Assembly (NCBI GenBank): GCA_900548315.1
Contig: URJU01000049.1
Coordinates: 1 to 12,444 of the forward strand
DNA length: 12,444 nt
Source: an uncultured Coprococcus sp.
GTDB taxonomy: Bacteria > Bacillota > Clostridia > Lachnospirales > Lachnospiraceae
Direction of reading: 5' to 3'
The stretch's first letter is position 1. Every line of letters begins with the position of its first letter. The notes under the pieces were generated by a model. The model saw only the letters and a list, made by a program, of their open reading frames with translations. It made no database searches and had not been told where the DNA came from. The position numbers and the translations under genes are program-made. Positions 1 through 6,511 of the stretch are shown one piece after another.

Positions 1-48
1 CGAGATTACTACGCGTCTCGTGGGCTCGGAGATGTGTATAAGAGACAG
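1..48 (+). other. Illumina Nextera adapter (non-genomic)
   Basis: Bases 30-48 are exactly the 19-bp Tn5 mosaic end AGATGTGTATAAGAGACAG. Bases 15-29 (GTCTCGTGGGCTCGG) are the Nextera read-2 tail, bases 7-14 (TACTACGC) sit where the i7 index goes, and bases 1-6 (CGAGAT) match the end of the P7 primer. This order is that of a Nextera library molecule, so the stretch is untrimmed adapter left at a contig end and not a transposon of the organism. Genomic sequence begins at about base 49. Confidence 0.97.
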
Positions 49-77
49 GCTTAATTTTTTATTCTATGTATGCCTTC

Positions 78-911
78 TTACTTCTTGTCACCTTCACCGA
101 AATGATCTTTATACTCCGCAACCATATGCTCATATGTCGCCTCGTCCGACTTTGCCTGCTCTGAACGCTTGGAAAGCACCAGATCAGGTCTGACATCCGG
201 CATGCTCTGTCCTATTCTGTCTGTGAACTCCTTGAAGAATTCCTGACCACCCGCATATGATGCCATTGGTATTGCGACAATTTCCTTTGATGTAGCAAAT
301 ACATATCCCCTGTTGACATGATAAAATGGTTTTACGATTTTCTCACATGCCACTATATCATCTATATCGTATTTCTTCCATATGAATGGCACTTTGCTGT
401 AGTATATCGCATCCTTATCAAGCTTTGCCGCTGATGCTACAACTATCCTGCAGAATATTGCAAGCACAACACTCACGACAAATGCAAGTATTACTGCTAT
501 CCTTCCCATTCCCTTCGACAGACTGTCAACGCCAAACACTGCTACAACTATAAGGAACAGTATGAATAAGCTCACAATAAACACCATCGGTCCCACTGTG
601 GAGATTCCCCTCATGATTCCTTTTTTGTTCTTTCTGCAATGTCCATAGTAGCTTATCCTCGACGGTCTAATGCCAAGATCCTCCCCGCATAGCGGACAAT
701 ACTTTTGATTTACTGTACTGTTAGCAGGTATTGCCTTCCCACAGTGCGGGCATCTGAACAATATCGTATTTATCATACCCGATATCAACGCAAGCACAAC
801 GAACAACACCCATCCAAGCGCTATATTTCCGGCGAATGCAAATCCGAATATACACAGTACTCCGACTACAGGCAGAATTGTAGACAGTAATTTTGATATA
901 TATAGTTTCAT
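78..911 (-). CDS. Zinc-ribbon integral membrane protein of unknown function
   Basis: This is a 277-residue protein whose family I do not recognise by name. Two hydrophobic segments at about residues 8-27 and 30-50 lead directly into a zinc ribbon with Cys54-x2-Cys57 and Cys72-x2-Cys75 (CPHC and CPLC). Two more membrane segments follow at about 105-127 and 137-158. The C-terminal 115 residues are soluble, charged near the end, and resemble a PH-like cytoplasmic domain (residues about 165-230: YYSKVPFIWKKYDIDDIVAC). It probably sits in the cytoplasmic membrane with the ribbon and tail inside. The start ATG is preceded by GAGGAAA about 10-12 bases upstream, and a candidate promoter lies at 967-994. 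The metal-binding ribbon and topology are read from the sequence; the role is unknown. Confidence 0.8.
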   Translation of the reverse strand: MKLYISKLLSTILPVVGVLCIFGFAFAGNIALGWVLFVVLALISGMINTILFRCPHCGKAIPANSTVNQKYCPLCGEDLGIRPSRISYYGHCRKNKKGIMRGISTVGPMVFIVSLFILFLIVVAVFGVDSLSKGMGRIAVILAFVVSVVLAIFCRIVVASAAKLDKDAIYYSKVPFIWKKYDIDDIVACEKIVKPFYHVNRGYVFATSKEIVAIPMASYAGGQEFFKEFTDRIGQSMPDVRPDLVLSKRSEQAKSDEATYEHMVAEYKDHFGEGDKK

Positions 912-966
912 TTCTGTATCTTTCCTCTTCTTTTTCTTTCAGCCGGCACCAAAGCCAACTTTGTTA

Positions 967-994
967 AGTATAACATACCTGAATATTTTTTCAA
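967..994 (-). promoter_or_regulatory. Candidate sigma-A promoter for the zinc-ribbon gene
   Basis: Read on the minus strand, TTGAAA (989-994) and TATACT (967-972) are separated by 16 bases, and a TG one base upstream of the -10 makes it an extended -10. Transcription would begin near 960, leaving a leader of about 50 bases before the ATG at 911. The -35 overlaps the stop codon of the HD-domain gene upstream, so the zinc-ribbon gene can be expressed separately from it. Confidence 0.55.
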
Positions 995-1536
995 TATTTC
1001 AGAGAAAACAGCTGTCTGCAAAGCCTCTTTCCAGATTCTGTCACAAATATATTGTCGTATGCCTTAGTTATCGTGTCCATGTCCGCCTTATCCTCATACA
1101 GATTCACAAGGAAATCCGCCTCCACAAGTATTTGATAATCAAGGCCATCTATATTCCTGTATGTGTGATGGTGTGCTACAAGATAACAGGCTCTCTCAAC
1201 TGCCCGCTCATCAGCTCCTGCATCTCTCAGCAGACGTCTTGCCTCCGGTGGTCCTTCCTGCTCCTGCAGTCTGCCGTTATTATATCCATATTTCAGTTCG
1301 GCATTCTTTATGCCTATATCATGGGTAAGTGCCGCAATCTCCAGCACCTCCTGTTCTCCCGGATCCATATTCTCTATCTCTGCTATCAGTTTAGCAAATG
1401 AGTGTACCTTCAGAAAGTGGTGCACTCTCCTGGAATCTCCGGCATAGTATTCTATCATTTTCTCTTTTACTATAGAAACCAGTTTCCTTGCCATATCGCT
1501 CATCTCTTTTCTGTACTCTAATATATCAATATTCAC
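991..1536 (-). CDS. HD-domain phosphohydrolase
   Basis: This is a 181-residue protein built almost wholly of one HD domain, the metal-dependent phosphohydrolase fold that acts on nucleotides or phosphate esters. Visible metal-ligand motifs are His39/His40 and His45 near the first helix, the His72-Asp73 pair in LTHDIG, a His cluster at 122-124 (AHHHTY), and Asp141 in VEADFL. This is the usual H...HD...H...D spacing. The length suits small stand-alone HD proteins of Firmicutes; there is no synthetase or GGDEF partner domain, and the substrate cannot be told. The reading frame opens with GTG at 1536, preceded only by a weak AGG. Internal ATG codons at residues 12 and 15 (MSDMARK) are real alternatives, so the first 11-14 residues are uncertain. 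No clear terminator follows the stop codon. Confidence 0.85.
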   Translation of the reverse strand: MNIDILEYRKEMSDMARKLVSIVKEKMIEYYAGDSRRVHHFLKVHSFAKLIAEIENMDPGEQEVLEIAALTHDIGIKNAELKYGYNNGRLQEQEGPPEARRLLRDAGADERAVERACYLVAHHHTYRNIDGLDYQILVEADFLVNLYEDKADMDTITKAYDNIFVTESGKRLCRQLFSLKY

Positions 1537-1641
1537 ACGACCTATATCATTTTAACACTACTCTTTGTCAGCAGTCCACTTATTTATAAATATTTAATCT
1601 CTGCCCCAGCCAGCCTGAGGTAAATGTACAGCTCTTATAAG

Positions 1642-1670
1642 TTGTTTTTTGTCATCACAGGGAGTATAAT
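1642..1670 (+). promoter_or_regulatory. Promoter of murI
   Basis: TTGTTT (1642-1647), a 17-base spacer and a consensus TATAAT (1665-1670) form a good housekeeping-type promoter. Transcription should start near 1677, giving a leader of about 30 bases with the ribosome binding site GGGAG at 1695-1699. This placement rules against the in-frame GTG at 1677 as a start codon, because it lies at the transcription start itself. Confidence 0.75.
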
Positions 1671-1706
1671 CTTTTTGTGACTTTGAGAGATAAAGGGAGA
1701 TATGTT

Positions 1707-2474
1707 ATGGATACACGATCAATTGGTATATTTGATTCCGGGCTTGGCGGTATAAGCGTTCTGCGCGATATTGTTGAATTAATGCCCAACGAAAACTATA
1801 TATATTTTGGTGATTCGGCATATGCACCTTACGGCACCAAATCCACTGATGAGATTCTTGACAGATCAATACACTGCACCAATTTTCTTCTGGCAAAGGA
1901 TGTGAAGGCAATCGTAATTGCCTGCAATACAGCTACCAGCGTTGCCGCATCCACACTGAGACAGCAGTATCCGACAACACCTATTATAGGCATTGAACCT
2001 GCTCTAAAGCCTGCTGTTCTGTGGAAAGAACACGACAAAGTTGCCGTCATGGCAACCCCTGCCACATTGGCACTGCCTAAATTTCATGAACTCATGAAAC
2101 ATTATTCAAAGGAGTCCGATATTTACCCGGTTCCATGTCCGGGGCTTGCAGATTATGTTGAGAGAGGAATATTCGATGGTGAGGAGATCACAGAATTTCT
2201 AAGAAATCTTCTGGCTCCATTCCTTGATAAAAAAATAGACGCCATAGTCCTTGGCTGTACGCATTATCCATTCGTGGAAAAAGTAATAAAACGTATTGCA
2301 GGACCTGACGTCAAGATCTTCAACGGAGCGCACGGTACCGCCCTTGAGCTTCAGCGGAGACTGCGCATTGCGGAGCTGCTCACACCTTCCATAGAGAAGG
2401 GCTCTGTAGAGTTCTACAGCAGCAGTACAAACCCAGAAACCATTAAACTTTGTCACCAATTGTTTGAAACATGA
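1707..2474 (+). CDS. murI: Glutamate racemase
   Basis: The 255-residue product interconverts L- and D-glutamate without a cofactor and supplies D-glutamate for peptidoglycan precursors in the cytoplasm. The family signatures are complete: the glycine-rich start GIFDSGLGG with catalytic-site Asp10, the first catalytic cysteine Cys73 in ACNTA, and the second, Cys184 with His186, in GCTHYP. Other conserved stretches are YFGDSAYAPYG (33-43) and the GIEPALKP block (95-102). Length is typical for the family (about 250-275). The ATG at 1707 is chosen because GGGAG sits 7 bases upstream; an in-frame GTG at 1677 would add ten residues unlike the family and coincides with the predicted transcription start. 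It is transcribed away from the HD-domain gene and converges on the eight-gene cluster, with the long palindrome between them. Confidence 0.96.
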   Translation: MDTRSIGIFDSGLGGISVLRDIVELMPNENYIYFGDSAYAPYGTKSTDEILDRSIHCTNFLLAKDVKAIVIACNTATSVAASTLRQQYPTTPIIGIEPALKPAVLWKEHDKVAVMATPATLALPKFHELMKHYSKESDIYPVPCPGLADYVERGIFDGEEITEFLRNLLAPFLDKKIDAIVLGCTHYPFVEKVIKRIAGPDVKIFNGAHGTALELQRRLRIAELLTPSIEKGSVEFYSSSTNPETIKLCHQLFET

Positions 2475-2520
2475 AAAATATATATCTATTCTATGCCATA
2501 ATCACACAAAATACATAACA

Positions 2521-2743
2521 GGTTACAGGCATATTTACCTAAAAATATAAGTCCATGTAGGTACATGGGCAATCGGTAGTGAATACATCCGAACTTCGGC
2601 AGTTTCTATGCTAAGGCGTCGCACGCAAACGCTCTTATCGCGTGCAAAGCCGCATGCATATAGAAACTGATGAAGTGACAGATGTAGAACGTGATTGAAC
2701 ATGTACCTACATGGACTTTATTTGGGTAAATATGCCTGTAACC
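2521..2743. repeat. 223-bp long imperfect palindrome (MITE-like or structured element)
   Basis: The outer arms 2521-2567 and 2700-2743 are near-perfect reverse complements: GGTTACAGGCATATTTACC pairs with GGTAAATATGCCTGTAACC, and AAGTCCATGTAGGTACATG pairs with CATGTACCTACATGGACTT, with only a small bulge between the blocks. Pairing continues inside: AGTTTCTAT (2601-2609) with ATAGAAACT (2660-2668), GGC with GCC, and a central stem GCACGC (2621-2626) with GCGTGC (2640-2645). The whole element can fold into one long hairpin on either strand. It fills the space between the converging murI and cyclodeaminase-family genes, ending 5 bases from the latter's stop codon. No protein is encoded and no target-site duplication is evident. 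It could be a miniature inverted-repeat element, a structured RNA, or a two-way transcription barrier. Confidence 0.85.
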
Positions 2744-2748
2744 GTCCG

Positions 2749-3951
2749 TCAGAACGCATATGGGCGATCCCAGACTTTGAGTTTCGTGCCTATATCATGT
2801 ACAAGGGCGTATGTGTAACATTCATATGCCCATGCCACATCCTCTGTCGGCATTCCCTCTATGGAAACGAGTATTATCTCATCATCGGATTCACGGCCAG
2901 GCTTCTTGCCGCGGATTATCTCTCCGAATGTAGTAAGAGAATTCCTCTCGATTAATCCATCCTGCACCATGTATACGAAGTCCTCTCCCATGCAGCCTGT
3001 GTGGAGTCTGTCGCCATTTTCATCATACCCAACGTTATCTTCCTCAGCATAATTCTCGTACATTCCATAGTTGTCTATGACTTTTTTCAGGTCAACAATA
3101 CTCTTATGCTCCATATTGAAGGTACTTGTAGATATAACAAGTGCTCCGGGCTTGAGCCACTCTCGCTTGTACTCTGGCCACTCGCCCTCTTTGCATGAGA
3201 CTGCCTCGGTTATGATATCAGCATCCTTGAGTGCCTCCTCCATATCCCTGCACAGAACTATATTTTTTACCTGAGGATAATTTTCCTCTATGTACTCTTT
3301 CATCTTGATTGCATTTGCCGATGTTGGAGAACTGCCCTTTATCTTGATGGTGTCTATGTCAAATCTCTGTGACATGATGGCTCTGAGACTTGATCTGCAT
3401 ATGACTCCAGGGCCGACCAATGTGAGTACCTTTGAGTCATCCCTTGCAAGCAGCTTTGCCGCAAGTCCAGGCATAGCACCTGTTCTCATAGAACTAAGAA
3501 GATTTCCGGACATATATGCCAGAGGTTTTCCTGTCTCCACATCGTTGAGCATCATCATCAGTATTGAGCGTGGAAGTCCTATCGATCTGTTGTTGCCATT
3601 TGATCCATACCACTTTTCACCTGCCACATGGAATCTTCCGCCCAGGTATGCAGGCATAGCAATGAATCTTCTGTCTCTTGCATTATTGACCGGGAAATTC
3701 TCTATCGGTGACTTCTTTGGGAAGTACAACATAAGGCCATGTGCGTCATTGTACGGACCACCCATGAGGAAATCTCCGTCCTCCATGAGTCCCATTGTCT
3801 CTTCCATCACTTCAACGCATCTTCCAGGATGAAGCACTCCTGCATCTATCATATCCTCCTCGCTGAGGTAGAGGAAGCTTATATTCTGCTTGTCTGTTTC
3901 TATATTGCTCTTTCTTCCTGCCGCTTCTGATTCTACATCTCGGTTCTTCAT
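2749..3951 (-). CDS. Ornithine cyclodeaminase / mu-crystallin family oxidoreductase
   Basis: This 400-residue protein belongs to the NAD(P)-binding ornithine cyclodeaminase/mu-crystallin family. The N-terminal half holds the substrate-binding dimerisation region, with GEKWY at 111-115 and the family hallmark RTGAMPGLAAKLLA starting at 156. The Rossmann fold starts at VGPGVICR (179-186, a G-x-G variant with Cys at 184), and DADIITEAV at 243-251 is the usual strand before the dinucleotide-binding edge. Most family members have 310-350 residues; this one has a polar N-terminal extension of about 25 residues plus insertions. Related clostridial proteins are, from memory, sometimes labelled tyramine oxidase subunit B, which I cannot verify. 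The substrate may be an amino acid, amine or imine. An upstream TTG at 3963 is possible, but its ribosome binding site would be too close; the ATG at 3951 is preferred although its own site is modest. It is the last gene of the cluster, 24 bases after the MFS gene. Confidence 0.85.
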   Translation of the reverse strand: MKNRDVESEAAGRKSNIETDKQNISFLYLSEEDMIDAGVLHPGRCVEVMEETMGLMEDGDFLMGGPYNDAHGLMLYFPKKSPIENFPVNNARDRRFIAMPAYLGGRFHVAGEKWYGSNGNNRSIGLPRSILMMMLNDVETGKPLAYMSGNLLSSMRTGAMPGLAAKLLARDDSKVLTLVGPGVICRSSLRAIMSQRFDIDTIKIKGSSPTSANAIKMKEYIEENYPQVKNIVLCRDMEEALKDADIITEAVSCKEGEWPEYKREWLKPGALVISTSTFNMEHKSIVDLKKVIDNYGMYENYAEEDNVGYDENGDRLHTGCMGEDFVYMVQDGLIERNSLTTFGEIIRGKKPGRESDDEIILVSIEGMPTEDVAWAYECYTYALVHDIGTKLKVWDRPYAF

Positions 3952-3975
3952 AATCCTTACCAAACCTTTCTATCG

Positions 3976-5268
3976 TCATATATCAGCTGTTTTTATTATT
4001 TTGCCATGAATCTCATTTGACGCACGACACATGATCACTATACATATAATGGACACTGTACTTATCACCACGCTGGAATCCATGAGCACTGTAAGTCCGT
4101 ATCTGGAATTTATCCATCCACACAGCAGAGCTCCGATTCCCTCTCCGGCTCCCACCGTAAATGCGTTTATCAATGACATTCCCTTCACCACATCAGCGGG
4201 TGACAGCATCTCTTCTATAAGATACACACTTCCGGAATAGAATAACCCAAATCCCAGCATCTCGCATCCCTGGGATATGACGATCACCCACACATTGTCC
4301 GAGAATGCCGCGAACATGTTCTTGAATGTCATGAACACCGCACAACACAGCATTATCTTGTCAAGAGATATCCGCTTTCTGAATTTTATGAGCAGGAATG
4401 CCGATGGGACTTCACTGACCGCCATCACGAACTCAGCCAGTCCATAATGAAAGTTATTTCCACCCAGGCGTTCCAACACATTTATCAGGAATGTCGTTCC
4501 AACATTATACCCCATGAACATAACCGCTGAACCTATGAGAAACCACCTGTACTTCGGGTATGTTGTGAGCAGATATCCTGTGGTGTGTACCTCTGTTTTC
4601 CGGGTCTCCGTGATGTTTGCTGCTGTTCTCTCTCTTACGCCAAAAGTCCTGCGATCTCTGCTGGATGATGTGTCATCCATGATCAGCAGCACCGCCAGCA
4701 TCATGGCGGTGAACAGCATCTGCAGTATCAGAAGTCTGTTCGCATCATACCTGTCACAGAACACCCCAAACAGCACACATGCCACAGCCCACGCACAGGA
4801 GCCTGCCGCCCTGCATAAAGGGTAGTTGATATTTCTGCCGCCGCTCATATACTTTATGGACAGAGAATCTATAAGCGGTGATATGCATGTAAATGTAGCA
4901 CCAAATCCGATGAACAGCATCACTGTCTGTACAAACGATAATTTATACTCATAAAAAACAAATGTCAACATCAGCGCCACTGCAGTCAGCACTGAGGTGA
5001 TATATTTTAACTGGATACGTTCTGCATATCTGTCGGAAAATACACCTATGATTATCTGAAACACTACAGTTGAAAATAATTTTACCGCATTTATTACTCC
5101 TATCTGTCCGTCCGTAAAACCTTTGTACTGCAGCATCTGCGTAAGGTATGCGTACGCAGATGCCGCACAGGTCCAGAACATCATCTGTAATATTGCATAT
5201 TTTATATTGAGTTTCACATTTTTCTTTTCTATAGATGTGTCTACGCGTATCTTTTTCTGCAAACCCAT
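3976..5268 (-). CDS. MFS transporter
   Basis: This 430-residue, highly hydrophobic protein of the major facilitator superfamily has roughly twelve membrane segments in two halves. The loop after the second segment carries the superfamily motif A in the form GVFSDRYAERIQ (about 75-86). A long polar central loop (about residues 200-230, rich in Arg, Ser and Thr) separates the halves. The motif-A form and overall look recall the MFS_1-like/sugar or nucleoside symporter group, but the substrate cannot be read from the sequence. In the membrane it would exchange or co-transport a small solute. It begins 9 bases after the stop of the binding-protein gene, with AGGA about 7 bases before its ATG, so it is very likely cotranscribed. 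In this context it may export a product of amine breakdown or import a related substrate; that is inference. Confidence 0.88.
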   Translation of the reverse strand: MGLQKKIRVDTSIEKKNVKLNIKYAILQMMFWTCAASAYAYLTQMLQYKGFTDGQIGVINAVKLFSTVVFQIIIGVFSDRYAERIQLKYITSVLTAVALMLTFVFYEYKLSFVQTVMLFIGFGATFTCISPLIDSLSIKYMSGGRNINYPLCRAAGSCAWAVACVLFGVFCDRYDANRLLILQMLFTAMMLAVLLIMDDTSSSRDRRTFGVRERTAANITETRKTEVHTTGYLLTTYPKYRWFLIGSAVMFMGYNVGTTFLINVLERLGGNNFHYGLAEFVMAVSEVPSAFLLIKFRKRISLDKIMLCCAVFMTFKNMFAAFSDNVWVIVISQGCEMLGFGLFYSGSVYLIEEMLSPADVVKGMSLINAFTVGAGEGIGALLCGWINSRYGLTVLMDSSVVISTVSIICIVIMCRASNEIHGKIIKTADI

Positions 5269-5277
5269 AGGCTGTTC

Positions 5278-6372
5278 CTATCTGGATGATTTGATCTCCA
5301 TGACCGCATCTGTCTCAGCTGATATCGCATCTGCATCAAATGTATTTATCATAAATATTCTCTTCTTCATATCATCTGTGAGCACACACAGTGGACTGTT
5401 TTTCAGGTCATCATCCAGATATTCTACTGCTGCCTTATTGGCACAGATGAACTGGAATTCATTTGTGAGTTCTGCGGATATGTCAGGTCTCAATATAAAG
5501 TTAAGGAACAGCTCTGCCTCCTCTTTATGCTTTGAGCCTTTGAGCAGGACCATTGTATCCATTGAGAGTGAACACTGCTCACCATCCATGACTACCTCAA
5601 GATCCGGATTCTCCTTCATCGCCTGAAGTGCCTCGCCGCTGTACATGAGAGCAACTGCTACCTCTCCCTTTGCCATACTGTCTCTCGTGTCTGTTGACGC
5701 TGCAAATGCCTTGATATATGGATTCAGCCCACTTATATAATCCTTTGCCTTTGCAATATCATCGAGGTTGCCCGATGTAGGATCAAGGTCGCATCCCAGC
5801 AGACCTACACTCATAATAGCCTGGGAATCATCCACAAGCAAAATATTATTCTTCAGATTATCATTCTTCAGGTCTTCCATCTTATGGATCTCTATACCAT
5901 AGTCGTCCAGCATCTTTTTATTTGCTATCCATACACAGGATGTTCCCATATATGGAACACAGTACTCTCCATCCGGATCACACTGCATTGTCCTGTAAGT
6001 CTCATCGATATTGTCATAATTGGTGATCACATCCTTGTCCAGAGGCTCAAGCAGATCATTTGCCTTCATAGATTCTATGTAGAAGTTTGAAGGGACTGCA
6101 ATGTCATATTCTGATCCGCCTCCCGCCATGAGCTTTGCCAGCATCTCGTCATTTGACTCAAATGTCGTCTCCACTACCTTTATGCCATATTCCTCCTCAA
6201 ATTTATTGAGAACATCTTCACTCATATACTCTGACCAGTTGTACAGATATATCTCCTTTGCGTACCCGTCTGCAGTTTTCTCTTCTGAATCGCTGCCACA
6301 TGCTGTCATCGTAAATACCATTGTCGCTGCAAGTGCTGCAGCCATCATTTTTTTGATTTTTCCTCTTACCAT
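5278..6372 (-). CDS. potD: PotD-like polyamine-binding lipoprotein of the ABC importer
   Basis: This 364-residue extracellular solute-binding protein is attached by lipid: a basic start, a hydrophobic segment, then a lipobox with Cys25 (TMTAC). The mature part shows PotD features: YLYNWSEY (42-49), GIKVVETTFESN (63-74), YDIAVPSNFYIE (89-100) and the late NFILRPD (291-297). Aligned by eye with E. coli PotD, the Asp of SMDT (272) and of VDDS (180-183) that contact the amines are kept. The positions of E. coli Glu171, Trp229 and Trp255 appear to be Ala, Tyr and Ser, so the ligand may not be spermidine or putrescine. The second ATG (6372) is chosen because GGAGG lies 8 bases before it; the first ATG (6378) overlaps that site. 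The gene sits after the amidohydrolase rather than directly after potC, the usual order. A 9-bp stem (6398-6430) precedes it. Confidence 0.9.
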   Translation of the reverse strand: MVRGKIKKMMAAALAATMVFTMTACGSDSEEKTADGYAKEIYLYNWSEYMSEDVLNKFEEEYGIKVVETTFESNDEMLAKLMAGGGSEYDIAVPSNFYIESMKANDLLEPLDKDVITNYDNIDETYRTMQCDPDGEYCVPYMGTSCVWIANKKMLDDYGIEIHKMEDLKNDNLKNNILLVDDSQAIMSVGLLGCDLDPTSGNLDDIAKAKDYISGLNPYIKAFAASTDTRDSMAKGEVAVALMYSGEALQAMKENPDLEVVMDGEQCSLSMDTMVLLKGSKHKEEAELFLNFILRPDISAELTNEFQFICANKAAVEYLDDDLKNSPLCVLTDDMKKRIFMINTFDADAISAETDAVMEIKSSR

Positions 6373-6397
6373 AGTCATTTCCTCCTTTTATTGAACA

Positions 6398-6430
6398 CCA
6401 GTCTGGCTAGTTTTCTTACTTCCAGACCGG
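6398..6430 (-). other. Stem-loop in the leader before the PotD-like gene
   Basis: CCAGTCTGG (6398-6406) and CCAGACCGG (6422-6430) can pair over nine positions with one G-U pair on the minus-strand transcript, with a 15-base loop. It lies between the palindromic repeats and the ribosome binding site and is not followed by a U-run. It is therefore more likely a stability or processing element for the binding-protein mRNA than a terminator. Binding-protein genes are often made in excess of their permeases, and such stems are one known means. Confidence 0.5.
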
Positions 6431-6451
6431 ACCTGCATGATCCTGAATCAC

Positions 6452-6511
6452 CTAATGGGGTCAGGCACCTCCGTCCCCCTAATCTAAGTGGGGTCAGGTA
6501 CCTCCGTCCCC
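6452..6511. repeat. Two palindromic repeat units, REP-like
   Basis: Two 22-bp units, 6457-6478 and 6490-6511, differ at one base. Each begins GGGGTCAGG, has C or T next, and ends ACCTCCGTCCCC. They lie in the same direction 33 bases apart, each preceded by CTAA(G)T. Each unit is itself an imperfect palindrome (GGGG...AGGTACCT...CCCC). The second unit is inside the 3' end of the amidohydrolase frame; the first lies just beyond its stop codon. They resemble dispersed REP-type intergenic repeats, but copies elsewhere in the genome cannot be seen from here. Confidence 0.85.

Noticed and set aside
30..48. Tn5/IS50-type transposon end
   Set aside because: The mosaic end is joined to the synthetic read-2 tail and index, so it is a library adapter.
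961..1401. 146-codon plus-strand open frame
   Set aside because: It lies antisense to the HD-domain gene, whose motifs are clear; it has no ribosome binding site and its composition is that of a shadow frame.
1677..1706. GTG start for murI ten codons upstream
   Set aside because: It coincides with the predicted transcription start, lacks a ribosome binding site, and adds residues that do not fit the family's usual N-terminus.
3290..3832. 180-codon plus-strand open frame
   Set aside because: It is antisense to the cyclodeaminase-family gene and shows no family likeness.
6452..6511. Start of a CRISPR array
   Set aside because: There are only two units, each itself palindromic, about 11 bases lie between them, and no cas genes are present.
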